A stretch of 64,000 nt of DNA from Limisphaerales bacterium (GTDB lineage: Bacteria; Verrucomicrobiota; Verrucomicrobiia; Limisphaerales; UBA1100): NCBI GenBank assembly GCA_014382585.1, contig JACNJL010000030.1:1-64000 (forward strand), written 5' to 3'. The first letter of the stretch is position 1, and every line of letters begins with the position of its first letter. Below, piece by piece: positions 33,232 to 42,802 of the stretch. A program made the position numbers and the translations under genes. The notes beneath the pieces were generated by a model. The model worked only from the letters and a program-made list of their open reading frames with translations. It searched no databases and was not told the DNA's origin.

Positions 33232-36200
33232 CTACTTCCGCCGGGGTCTTGGCGGCTTCGTATTGTGTTTTGGATGTCTTTTCTGCCGCTCTTTGGTAAT
33301 TGCTTCGGCCACGGCCGGATCAAGGGTGCCCCAATCTTTTGCGTGACTGATCACCGGAACATCTGGAAACAGCGAGCCGGTCGGACGCTGCTCCCGGCCG
33401 CGTTGCATGAACTCACCAAAATTCTGGCGAGCCTCTCCGGCGAGTTTCGTTAACTCCCACACAACTTCGGGATTCTCCTTTGCGACGTCCGTGCTTTCTG
33501 CTTCGTCCGTGCTCAGGTTGTAGAGAAGCGGTTGCTGAAGGTTGGCGAACGCCTTGTTCTGGTCCCAGAACGGCAATTGGTCCTGTCGTCGCGGGAGATG
33601 AATCTTCCACGGGCCACGACGGATCGCCTGAAGATTTTCGCAGTTGTAATAATAAAAGGGTTGGGCTGGGGGGCGCTGGAGGGGCATCCCTTCGAAAAGC
33701 GGCAAGAGGTTTTCGCCGTCGTAAACGCGCTCTTTCGGCAGATCGAGTCCAATCGCCGCGGATAGCGTGGGGAAGAGGTCCATCGCGTTGATACTTACTC
33801 TGGAGACAGACGGCTCCTTAATCCGAGCCGGCCAGTGGAAGATGAACGGCACACGATGGCCGCCTTCGAGCGTGACGTACTTTGTTCCCCGGAACGGCTT
33901 CGCATACTGGTTGGAAGTCGGCCCGTTATCCGAGGTGAAGATCACAATCGTGTTCTCCGCGATGCCCGCTTCGTTCAGTGCGGTCATCATCTCGCCGATC
34001 CCCCAATCGAGCTCCTGCATGATATCGCCACGGACTCCGTCTTGCGAACTTCCTGTGAAATCCTTGCCGGCCTGATAGGGCGTATGCGGATAGTTGTGGG
34101 AGTAGTACAGAAAGAATGGCTCACCGCTTTTGGCCTGATCGCGAATGATCGACGTGACGCGTTCGGTGTAGAGCTGCGTCAGGCGGTTCAGCGGCGTCTT
34201 GGCGAAGATTTCTTGATCGTCATCGAAGAACTTTGGCGAATGAGAGAAGTTGCAGGGCATGCCGTAGTAATGATCGAAGCCCTGCTTGCGCGGCAGGAAC
34301 TCCGGCTCCGTGCCGAGGTGCCATTTGCCGACCATATGAGTCGCGTAGTCCTGCTGCTGAAACTGCTCGGCAATCGTAATCTCATCCGGGTGCAGGCCGA
34401 GAAACCAATGGGCCGGCCGCTTCGGATTGATCCCCATATAAAGTCCAGCACGCTGCGGATAGGCGCCGGTCAGAAAGGCCGCTCGTGACGGCGAGCAGAT
34501 CGACGCGGCTGTGTGGAAATTGGTGAACCGAACCCCCTCGGCAGCAAGCCGGTCGATGTGGGGCGTCTTAACTTTTCGGGCTCCATAGCAGCCGATGTCT
34601 GAGTAACCCAGATCGTCGGTCAGCATGAAGATGACGTTGGGTCGCGTGCTGTGTGCAGTCGATTTGGAAGTCTGATTGGGCGCGTCCGATTTTGTGATCT
34701 TCGCCGCATATTCCGTCAGCACTTTCGCATCGAACTGGAAGTCATCAACGGTGAGATGCCCCCAGCCGTCCGTTGATTGGTCGACGACTTTGATGAACAT
34801 CTTTTTGCCGGCGTAGGGCGAAAGATCCCACGCCGCTTCCTGCATGATCTGGTCGTTCACGCCCCGCGCAAATTGGACTTCTTTGCCGTCGGCTGTGCAC
34901 AGTGCGACATAGGTCGACCGGCCCGAGCCACCGCCGACCCGAAAGGTCATCGATCCTCGTTCGGGAACAAAGAGAGGCGACACGATCACGCCGGTCTGGC
35001 TGTCCATGCCTCTCTCTGCGTCGGCTGCGGATTCAAGTGTGGTCAGGTAATACTTGCCCTGCTTGTTGTACTCAATCCCGTTCCTGAAGAACTCAGCACG
35101 GCTTCCGATGACGTGCCCAAACTTCCCTTCCACCACCTTCCAAGGGGCCAGTTTGCCAGATTCGAAGTCGAACGATGCACTTCGAGTGCTCGGAACCGCC
35201 GCGGTCTTCTTAGCGGGCTTTCCCTTTCCGCGTGGATTTTTATTTCCCGATTTCGGTTTGTAGCCAGCGAGCAGCGCCGCCAATTCCTTGACGACGTCCG
35301 GATGCTCTTCGTGCACGTTTTTCGTTTGATTGACGTCCGCCTCCAGATCGTAGAGCTGAGCCGATGGCGCGTCCTTCTTGATCTTTCCGTTTTCAATGTC
35401 GCTGTTGACGGAACCCACAAAGCTCGCGGCGGCCGGCCCGGCGAATGTGTGACTGCTGGGAGTCCTTCCCCCAAATCCGCCACTGCCACGCGCCGGGATA
35501 TACATCCACTTGCCTTTGCGGATGGACAAATGCGTGCCCTTGTTTGGGGCGAGAACCAGATGGTCACGGATTGGTTCCTTGGGTTCGCCGACAAGGGCGG
35601 GAAGCATGTTGACGCTGTCAGCCAGCTGAGCCTTGTCCAGCTTCTGGCCGGTGACCGCCGCAAACGTCGCCAACATATCGACATTGCTGATCACCTGATC
35701 TGAGACCGTCCCGGCTTTCACCTTGCCCGGCCAGCGGACGATCATCGGCACGCGGTGGCCGCCTTCCCAGACGCCGAACTTGAACCCCAGCAGATCACCG
35801 TTCTGTCGATGCCCGGCTTTGAAAGCGGCCTGACCGCCGAAATTGAACATACCGCCGTTATCGCTGGTAAAGATGACGAGCGTGTTGTCGCTCAAGCCAT
35901 TGTCTTCGAGGCACGAAAGAACCTCGCCGACCATCCAGTCGAGTTCGTGGATGAAGTCGCCGTATAAGCCACACTGACTGGTGCCCTGGAAACGCTTCGC
36001 CGGAGTAAAGGGGTGATGAATATTGGTCGTCGCCAGATACAGAAAGAACGGCTTGTCCTTACGTTCTTTAATCCACTCGACAGACTTCTTCGCGAACGTC
36101 GTGCCGACCTGATAGTCGTTGAACAGCTTGTGAGCTTCCTTTGCTCCGGCAAATACGTTGCCACTGCGCTGCGCAGCCTCACGCGGAATTGGAGTAATCG

Positions 36201-36807
36201 GCGTTGCCCCCTTCGCGCCTCTGCCGAGCAATACCAGCGGATCGTCAGGATCGCTTCCGACAACGCGATCATTTTCCACATACACATAAGGAGGCGCGCT
36301 GTTAACCACAGGCATTCCGAAGTAGTAATCGAAACCGAGATCCTGCGGCCCGGGACGTAGCGGCTCCTTCCAGATGTTTCTTTCATTGCCGAATCCCAGA
36401 TGCCATTTCCCTACGACGGCTGTGTCGTAGCCACGGCTTTTGAAAACATCCGCAATCGTGGTTCTCTCGGTATTGACGATCAGTGGAGACGTAATCGGAG
36501 CCGGCCCCCAGACGCCCCGGCCTCCGTTGCCACGCAACGGATATTCGCCGGTGAGCAGTGCATAACGTGAGGGCGTGCAAACCGCCGAAGCAGAATGAGC
36601 ATCCGTAAACCGACGACCCTCGGCCGCAAGCCGGTCGATATTAGGTGTCTGAACTTTGGTCGCGCCATAACAACCCAGATCGCCGTAGCCGAGATCATCA
36701 GCAAAGATCAGAACGACATTGGGGGGAGCGTCGTCAGCGCGAGAAGTTGATATCAACGCCAGCGAGAGAACAAAAAGGGATTGGGCAACGAATGTAAGGT
36801 TTTTCAT
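33232..36807 (-). CDS. tandem double sulfatase with internal GH32-type beta-sandwich domain
   Basis: 1,191 residues from ATG 36807, whose leader (MKNLTFVAQSLFVLSLALIS) is a signal peptide; a longer start at 36858 would overlap the upstream gene. Sulfatase 1: C77-TPSR, GKWHLGFG, FTSDNGG. Residues about 540-690 resemble the module found at the N-terminus of levanase-type GH32 proteins (SFDFESGKLAPWKVVEG, GGGSGRSTYVAL, STDGWGHLTVDDFQFD). Sulfatase 2: C771-SPSR, GKWHLGTEPEFLPRKQGFD, FTSDNGPTSNQ. The first two parts match the separate gene at 42803-44929 up to the same LTEY ending, so this protein looks like a fusion with a second sulfatase. Both active sites look intact. Confidence 0.93.
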   Translation of the reverse strand: MKNLTFVAQSLFVLSLALISTSRADDAPPNVVLIFADDLGYGDLGCYGATKVQTPNIDRLAAEGRRFTDAHSASAVCTPSRYALLTGEYPLRGNGGRGVWGPAPITSPLIVNTERTTIADVFKSRGYDTAVVGKWHLGFGNERNIWKEPLRPGPQDLGFDYYFGMPVVNSAPPYVYVENDRVVGSDPDDPLVLLGRGAKGATPITPIPREAAQRSGNVFAGAKEAHKLFNDYQVGTTFAKKSVEWIKERKDKPFFLYLATTNIHHPFTPAKRFQGTSQCGLYGDFIHELDWMVGEVLSCLEDNGLSDNTLVIFTSDNGGMFNFGGQAAFKAGHRQNGDLLGFKFGVWEGGHRVPMIVRWPGKVKAGTVSDQVISNVDMLATFAAVTGQKLDKAQLADSVNMLPALVGEPKEPIRDHLVLAPNKGTHLSIRKGKWMYIPARGSGGFGGRTPSSHTFAGPAAASFVGSVNSDIENGKIKKDAPSAQLYDLEADVNQTKNVHEEHPDVVKELAALLAGYKPKSGNKNPRGKGKPAKKTAAVPSTRSASFDFESGKLAPWKVVEGKFGHVIGSRAEFFRNGIEYNKQGKYYLTTLESAADAERGMDSQTGVIVSPLFVPERGSMTFRVGGGSGRSTYVALCTADGKEVQFARGVNDQIMQEAAWDLSPYAGKKMFIKVVDQSTDGWGHLTVDDFQFDAKVLTEYAAKITKSDAPNQTSKSTAHSTRPNVIFMLTDDLGYSDIGCYGARKVKTPHIDRLAAEGVRFTNFHTAASICSPSRAAFLTGAYPQRAGLYMGINPKRPAHWFLGLHPDEITIAEQFQQQDYATHMVGKWHLGTEPEFLPRKQGFDHYYGMPCNFSHSPKFFDDDQEIFAKTPLNRLTQLYTERVTSIIRDQAKSGEPFFLYYSHNYPHTPYQAGKDFTGSSQDGVRGDIMQELDWGIGEMMTALNEAGIAENTIVIFTSDNGPTSNQYAKPFRGTKYVTLEGGHRVPFIFHWPARIKEPSVSRVSINAMDLFPTLSAAIGLDLPKERVYDGENLLPLFEGMPLQRPPAQPFYYYNCENLQAIRRGPWKIHLPRRQDQLPFWDQNKAFANLQQPLLYNLSTDEAESTDVAKENPEVVWELTKLAGEARQNFGEFMQRGREQRPTGSLFPDVPVISHAKDWGTLDPAVAEAITKERQKRHPKHNTKPPRPRRK

Positions 36808-36844
36808 GATGTGCGTTCGATCTATGGCTTCTCTAAAGGAATAA

Positions 36845-38845
36845 CTATGGTTTATCAACTTCCACGACCGGCGCGGTGAATTCGGTGGCGGCGGCTTTGT
36901 TGTAGAGGCCGATGTGACGGATGGCCTTGAGGTTGTCGGGCAATTGGAAATTGAATTTGGTTTCGTTAATGATCGCCGTTGCGGTGTGCTTGGCGAGGTT
37001 GAGATGAACTTCCAACGTGAACGTATCGGTCGGTTTCAGGTCAACTCGCTTGGCGGCCGTGCTGCCCACGTTTCCCCACCCGCCCTCGAACGCGACGTGC
37101 TGGCTCATGCCGATCGCTGTGCCGATTTTGACGCTGTTCGCGTTGGTGGGTTGATCAGCGATGATGAGGGCTCCGTTCATGGTTATTTGGCCTTCAATGG
37201 CGCTGCGGTATTTCAAGCGAATCGTAGCTTGCCCGGTGATCGGCTCGTCCAGCTTTTGAAAGGCGAGCCCTTCTGTAGCGGATTGCAGGCGATAGCCGAA
37301 GTCGGTGGCGGTAATTTCAGTGCCCAACACGATGTTGAAATGACCGGTCGAGTCTTTGCCTGGCGGCGGTTCAACCGTTTTGCCGCGACCGCGGGTTTTA
37401 TTAGGTCGCGGTTTTCTTGCGTCATCTTTCCACCAATCGGGGCCTTCCTTCAGCACGGATGCATCGTGATCGATCAGCCGCTGCTTGAGTTCCGCGAACC
37501 GTTTCGGTTCCGTGACGGCAAGATTCTTCGTTTCCTGCGGATCTTTGGCGATGTTGTACAGTTCGAACGAGGTCAAATCATCCGAGCCAACGATCTTCCA
37601 GTCGCCGGTTCGCAGTCCAACTCGGAACTCTTGAGGAGCGAGATGGTTTCGCCAATACAGCGGCTGCTCGCGTTGGACCGGTTTGCCATCGAACAGCGGC
37701 AATAAACTGGCTCCGTCGATCGTGCGGTCGTCGGGCAGCGGGATGTCGGCGATTTTGCAGATGGTCGTGAAGATGTCAGAGCCGATGACCGGCGTGTCGC
37801 TGGTCGTTCCGGCTTTGATGTGTCCGGGCCAACGGATGATGCCGGGCACGCGAATGCCGCCTTCGTGCGTATGGCGTTTGCGACCGCGCAGCCCGCCGGT
37901 CGATCCGCGTGTTCGGCCTCTCGTGCCGTTGCCTTCGGGGCCGTTGTCGGACGTAAAAAACACCACGGTGTTGTCGCGAAAACCCATCTCATCGACCGCC
38001 GCCATGAGCTTTCCAAAAGCATCGTCCATCTGAGTGATGTTGCCGTGATGTTGCCGCAGGCCTTCGTCGTCAATGCCAGCGTACGGCTTCATGTATTCGG
38101 GCGCGGATTCAATTGGTAAGTGCGGTTCGTGTGTCCACACGGTAATGAAGAATGGTGTTTTGGTGTCCTTGCGAGTCTTCAACCACGAGACGGCTTCGCT
38201 CGCCGCGATCATCGCGCTCGGTCCTTCAATTCGCCCGACCGCTTTGCGGTTGCGAACGTAGTTGTCGGGGTTCAAGTGGTTCGGCGAAGCGTTGTTCTGC
38301 GTGGCCATCCAGTGGTCGTAACCATGGTCGTCGGGCTGCGGTTGCTCGTCGGAATTGAACTTGCCATTTAGATGCCATTTGCCTGTGTGGCAAGTTTCGT
38401 AACCACGTTTCTTCAATAACGAGGCAATCGTAATCTCGCTCTTTCGAAGATGGTATTGTGAACCGCTCGGAATCCAACGCCAAACGCCGTTTCGATACGG
38501 CGTCCGTCCCGTCAGGATCGCCGCCCGCGACGGCGAACAAACGCTGCACGCGGCGTAACACTGTGTCAGGCGAAGTCCTTCCGCAGCAAATCGATCCAAG
38601 TTGGGCGACTTGATCACGGGGTGCCCGTAGCAAGCCAAGTCGCCCCAACCCTGATCGTCGGTCAGGAAGACCACGATGTTCGGTTTGGACTGTTCTGCTT
38701 CTGCGTACAGAGTAGCCGGAATCAGTAAGATGGCAATCAGCCACAGATGAAACACGGATTTGTACAGATTCAGTGACCGAGGTGGATTGACTTTACTCGT
38801 GTCAATCGGCTTGCCATCTGCGGGCTTGATCGAATTTTTATTCAT
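36845..38845 (-). CDS. secreted S1 sulfatase with C-terminal beta-sandwich domain
   Basis: 666 residues. A long polar N-terminus precedes the hydrophobic leader (SVFHLWLIAILLIPATLYA), part of which is coded by dispersed-repeat-like DNA. Motif C103-SPSR; LTDDQGWGDLACYGHPV, GKWHLNGKFNSDEQPQPDDHGYD and FTSDNGPEGNGTRGRTRG mark the branch. A Pro/Arg/Lys linker leads to residues about 510-666, which resemble a LamG/jelly-roll-type domain (GHFNIVLGTEIT, IRLKYRSAIEGQITMNG, IRHIGLYNKA). That part may bind carbohydrate. The stop is 37 bases before the tandem sulfatase ATG. Confidence 0.92.
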   Translation of the reverse strand: MNKNSIKPADGKPIDTSKVNPPRSLNLYKSVFHLWLIAILLIPATLYAEAEQSKPNIVVFLTDDQGWGDLACYGHPVIKSPNLDRFAAEGLRLTQCYAACSVCSPSRAAILTGRTPYRNGVWRWIPSGSQYHLRKSEITIASLLKKRGYETCHTGKWHLNGKFNSDEQPQPDDHGYDHWMATQNNASPNHLNPDNYVRNRKAVGRIEGPSAMIAASEAVSWLKTRKDTKTPFFITVWTHEPHLPIESAPEYMKPYAGIDDEGLRQHHGNITQMDDAFGKLMAAVDEMGFRDNTVVFFTSDNGPEGNGTRGRTRGSTGGLRGRKRHTHEGGIRVPGIIRWPGHIKAGTTSDTPVIGSDIFTTICKIADIPLPDDRTIDGASLLPLFDGKPVQREQPLYWRNHLAPQEFRVGLRTGDWKIVGSDDLTSFELYNIAKDPQETKNLAVTEPKRFAELKQRLIDHDASVLKEGPDWWKDDARKPRPNKTRGRGKTVEPPPGKDSTGHFNIVLGTEITATDFGYRLQSATEGLAFQKLDEPITGQATIRLKYRSAIEGQITMNGALIIADQPTNANSVKIGTAIGMSQHVAFEGGWGNVGSTAAKRVDLKPTDTFTLEVHLNLAKHTATAIINETKFNFQLPDNLKAIRHIGLYNKAAATEFTAPVVEVDKP

Positions 38846-38861
38846 AGTTGTTGTTCGTAAT

Positions 38862-41800
38862 TCATGGGTGACCTTGGGTCTGTTTCATTCCGGCTGAGGT
38901 GTGCTCCCTAATAAACTTCAGCACCGGCGTGGGATCTTTCATTCCATGCGAATGGCCTTTGTCCTCCACGATCACTTTGATGGAGCCGCCCAGTGCTTTG
39001 TAGCGCTGCTCCATGATGGCGTCGTTTTCTTCGTACGGAACCGCCGTGTCCTTGTTTCCGCAGACCATCAGAATCGGTACGCCGGCTTTGGCTAACGGTT
39101 TCAACTGATCGATGGGGCTTTCTTTGGTTTTCAGGGCTTCCTCATCGGTCGTGTAGCCGAATTTTCGTTTGAAGTTTGCCCACGAACTCGGGGCGCCACT
39201 GGCGATGGATTTGTTTCCCGGGACAAGTTTGCCGGCAGGCCAACTGAGCACGTTGCAAACGCCGTTGTCAACGTAGATGCTGTCCACTTTCTCCGGGTTG
39301 GCTGAAGCCCAGCGGAAGAGCGATAACGTTCCGCGGCTCATCGAGGCCATCGAACACTTCTTCGAGAAGCCGTATTCCATTGTCAGTAGATCATAAGCCG
39401 CATCGATATTGGCATTGCCGCTGGGGTGTCCGGCCACGTCGCCGTGGGCGAGAACGACATGGTAGCCTTCTTCGACCAGCTTCAGATCCGCATCGCTGAC
39501 TTTTCTGATCGCTTCCCAGAACAGGCTCCTCCATAGCCACGGTTTTCCCGGCGCAGGCTTCTTCGGGCAGACGACCGAAAAGTGGCCGGCGGACGTCTTG
39601 ATTCGGTCATAGCGGTCGTAGCCCCGAAAGTTTGATTTTTGACCGGGAAAAGAACCGTGTGTTGAATCCCTTACTGGCGGTGCCGTCATTTTGATGGGAG
39701 CTTCGCCTTCGATGGACACGGCCAATTCCTGGAAAGCGGTGTTCTCGCCGCCGCCAAGATTGGAGACGGGTGAAACTCGCCAGACAATCCACCGGTAGTT
39801 GCCGAGCGTGTTGCTGTTCACGGCGCGAAGAGATGCGGCAAGATTGGCCGACTTTTGTGGGCCGGTGTGAACCGTACCGATCGGCGTGAAGCGGGTTAGA
39901 TCCCAGCCCGGATCTTGATCGGCGGCGCTGCCGTAGATGGTCAGCTTCTGGGCCGCTCGCGTGTTGCCCTGATTACACGACCAACTTGTGACTGCCATGA
40001 CGGGCTTCACGCTGCCAAGATCCATTTTGTACGCGCCGTTGTAGACGGTGTTTGAAAAGACAGGACCAAATCCTTTCGCGAGTTTGCCGTCGGTCAGTAT
40101 CGAGAGCGGATCATTGTTGGTCTTCTGATTGGCAACAATTTTTCGTTTCGACGCCGCCAGCGGCGGAAGTGTTTTAAACGTGCCAGCATTTGCGGCGGTC
40201 TCGATCACGATCGTGGATTTCGGCGTGGCGGTTAGTTCGATTAATTGCTGGTTGCGGATGACCTTCAGGCGGTAGTGGGATTCGCCAAATTTACGTCGCT
40301 CGGAATTTCTGGAGAAATCCACTACGAGAGAAAACAACTGATCGGTATTCGCAAGCGTCTTTCCATTGATGGCTTGAATCAGGTCGCCAACCTTTAACCC
40401 GGCTTTGTCGGCCGCGGATGCTTTTGAAACAGCAGCAAGAGCGACACCGCCTGCTTTCTTGCTGACACCGAAAGCGGAAAACTCTTCTCCCTTCAAATTT
40501 TTCAGCGTTGCACCAAGCCAGACCATTTTCAACGGGGCGACATTGACTGGTGACCCAAGGGGTTTGGATTGTTCAAGAGATGGAATCTCAGGTGTCTTTG
40601 CAATGGCCTTGAGCGTTGGCTTCTTGACTCCGAACTGGTCCATCGGGAAGTTCTTGAAGCCGAGCTTCAGCGCCGGTGAGCCGTCTTTGACTCGGAAATC
40701 TCCGTTGGCGGGATCCACGTACATCGGCTCGCCCATGACAGAATTGCTGTCCCAACCGAGCTTCGCGGAGTGCTCAAGGATTCTGCTGTCCTGTGAATCG
40801 AAGAGGTTGCGGTCGACCAAAGTTCCGTCGGTGTAGGGCTCATTCATACGGGCGGTGTGATATCGCTCTGTCATGATGTTGCCGTGCACCTGATCCTTGC
40901 TGCGCTGAAACCAGACGTGCGGGTGCAGCGTTCCAATCGGCATCACGTTGTTCCACGCGTGCCGGCGGAATCCTTCGCGAAGCTTCAGACCCTTGTTCAG
41001 CATCAGATTGTTGTAGATGTCGTAGTTGCTGGAACCATCGTCCAGGTCGATATCCCAGCCATGATCACAACGCCATCGATTGTCGCGGATGACGGTGGTC
41101 TTCATCGCGTCGAGAAACGGCAGATTCGGCTCGGCATCGACAGCCTTCTGCGACGCCGTCAGATGATCGGAACGCCAATAACGGTCGCGTCCCCAGGAAT
41201 TGAATGAGCCGTGGTCGTGCGTCTCCAGCACGGTATTAAACACATCGCAACGCTCGATCAGATGACCGCCCCAAGCTCCGTCGCCAATGTTGATACCGGC
41301 CCGGGCGGTGTCGTACACCGAGCAGTCACGCACGGTAATCTCCGCTGCCATTTCGATCTGCACACCGGCCGGCTGCCGTTCAACGCGACCGATGCCATAA
41401 ATCAGACAATCTTCCACTGTAGACTGAGCCGGATAGTTATTCGTCTTGGGCCCCGGCGTCCTGTCGATCGTTGCCAGATCATTCTTCTGCCCGTACTCGA
41501 AGAGCGGGTTGCGAACCGCGTCGGGATCGCCCACGAAACAAACGCCGCTAGCGCCGGTGTCATGGATATGACATCCCTTCACAAGCACGCGGCGGTTGTA
41601 GTTATTCACGAAGATTGCATTGCCGCCGACCTGATCAAACTCGCAATCCAGGATGCTCACGTCTTCCGTGCCCGTCAGCATGAAGGCACCGCCGCGATAA
41701 ATCGCCCAGTCCGAGCGCAGTAACTGCTCCTGAGAGTCCATGAAAGTGCGTGCTGCATGACGAACCGCAAACCCCTTCAGAGTGATGAATCGGACGGGCG

Positions 41801-42767
41801 TCTTTTCCGAGCCCTTGAATTCAATCAGGTGCCGTAGGCGAACCACTTCGACTTTTATTTTCGTGAGATCAGTACCGGGTGTTGGTTTGTAATAGAGCGT
41901 TGAGGTCTTCTCGTTGTAAAACCATTCGCCGGGAGCGTCGAGTTCCTCGAAAATGTTTTCAACCATCCGATGGTCTTTGTGCATGCCCATTCTGCGATTG
42001 TTCTGCCAACCGCCTTCATAGGTTACGCCTCCGCCCGCGTCCTTTCCGGTGATAAGATAGTGGTAGCCTCCCCATCCCGCACGGTGCATGGCGTGAATAT
42101 AACCACCCGTGGGATTCGCCCAGTTCGCCGCGCGTTCCTTTGAGAACGCATCGGCCGCAAAGCCTTGATAGGGTTCTGCTTTCTTCGAAGCGTCATAATT
42201 CGGATAGCGCGCCATGCGTTGGTTTTTGCCATCGACAAAGAGCTGGTCGATCTGCAGATCCGGAGGTGTTTGGGCTTTGAAAATCCCGTCCTTATGGGGT
42301 TTCCAGGTTAGTTTGAGTTCAGAACCGCCGCTCAAGACAGCGCCGCCCTCAGTCTGAGAGGTATAGAGAATCGGATGGTCCTTCGAGCCGGAGTCTTCCG
42401 GTGTAAACATCAGGGTTTTCGGCAGGTAATAAATGCCATCCGCAACGTGAACGGTGACCGCCTCTTTTCCCGCATACTCGCGGGCTGAATTTTGAGCAGC
42501 CGCAATGGAAGCCAGTGGGCTGTGCTGGTCTCCTGAGTTTGCGTCGTTGCCATTCGGGCTGACATAAATCGCGGTGGCCCTCGCTTTGGGTGATGCTACG
42601 ACATTCGGTGGGGTTGAGTCCTCCGCGGCGGGCAGAACAGGTGAACCGAGAAGGACCACTATGAGCCACAGATGAAACAACCCTTTGCACACATGTAGCG
42701 CGCGGCGAGTCCATGGATTATCTGTGTTCAATCTGTGATTCCTCCGTGGACTGATACTTTCCTGCAT
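38862..42767 (-). CDS. GH141-like beta-helix / PDZ / discoidin-like / alpha-beta hydrolase giant
   Basis: 1,301 residues. After the leader, IYVSPNGNDANSGDQHSPLASI and ADGIYYLPKTLMFTPEDSGS start a right-handed beta-helix of GH141 type (residues about 65-700, repeats such as VSILDCEFDQVGGNAIFVNN). A PDZ domain follows (about 748-850; AADKAGLKVGDLIQAINGKT), then an F5/8C-like beta domain (about 870-1025). A C-terminal esterase-type hydrolase has SMSRG (S1144), GNKD (D1240) and a GHSHG His near 1272-1274. GH141 members include an alpha-L-fucosidase. The N-terminal 25 residues are coded by repeat-like DNA; an alternative GTG start at 42692 gives a compact signal peptide. Confidence 0.85.
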   Translation of the reverse strand: MQESISPRRNHRLNTDNPWTRRALHVCKGLFHLWLIVVLLGSPVLPAAEDSTPPNVVASPKARATAIYVSPNGNDANSGDQHSPLASIAAAQNSAREYAGKEAVTVHVADGIYYLPKTLMFTPEDSGSKDHPILYTSQTEGGAVLSGGSELKLTWKPHKDGIFKAQTPPDLQIDQLFVDGKNQRMARYPNYDASKKAEPYQGFAADAFSKERAANWANPTGGYIHAMHRAGWGGYHYLITGKDAGGGVTYEGGWQNNRRMGMHKDHRMVENIFEELDAPGEWFYNEKTSTLYYKPTPGTDLTKIKVEVVRLRHLIEFKGSEKTPVRFITLKGFAVRHAARTFMDSQEQLLRSDWAIYRGGAFMLTGTEDVSILDCEFDQVGGNAIFVNNYNRRVLVKGCHIHDTGASGVCFVGDPDAVRNPLFEYGQKNDLATIDRTPGPKTNNYPAQSTVEDCLIYGIGRVERQPAGVQIEMAAEITVRDCSVYDTARAGINIGDGAWGGHLIERCDVFNTVLETHDHGSFNSWGRDRYWRSDHLTASQKAVDAEPNLPFLDAMKTTVIRDNRWRCDHGWDIDLDDGSSNYDIYNNLMLNKGLKLREGFRRHAWNNVMPIGTLHPHVWFQRSKDQVHGNIMTERYHTARMNEPYTDGTLVDRNLFDSQDSRILEHSAKLGWDSNSVMGEPMYVDPANGDFRVKDGSPALKLGFKNFPMDQFGVKKPTLKAIAKTPEIPSLEQSKPLGSPVNVAPLKMVWLGATLKNLKGEEFSAFGVSKKAGGVALAAVSKASAADKAGLKVGDLIQAINGKTLANTDQLFSLVVDFSRNSERRKFGESHYRLKVIRNQQLIELTATPKSTIVIETAANAGTFKTLPPLAASKRKIVANQKTNNDPLSILTDGKLAKGFGPVFSNTVYNGAYKMDLGSVKPVMAVTSWSCNQGNTRAAQKLTIYGSAADQDPGWDLTRFTPIGTVHTGPQKSANLAASLRAVNSNTLGNYRWIVWRVSPVSNLGGGENTAFQELAVSIEGEAPIKMTAPPVRDSTHGSFPGQKSNFRGYDRYDRIKTSAGHFSVVCPKKPAPGKPWLWRSLFWEAIRKVSDADLKLVEEGYHVVLAHGDVAGHPSGNANIDAAYDLLTMEYGFSKKCSMASMSRGTLSLFRWASANPEKVDSIYVDNGVCNVLSWPAGKLVPGNKSIASGAPSSWANFKRKFGYTTDEEALKTKESPIDQLKPLAKAGVPILMVCGNKDTAVPYEENDAIMEQRYKALGGSIKVIVEDKGHSHGMKDPTPVLKFIREHTSAGMKQTQGHP

Positions 42768-42802
42768 TGCGACTCCTCGATTCGTTCTCTCTTGTGAATT
42801 GG

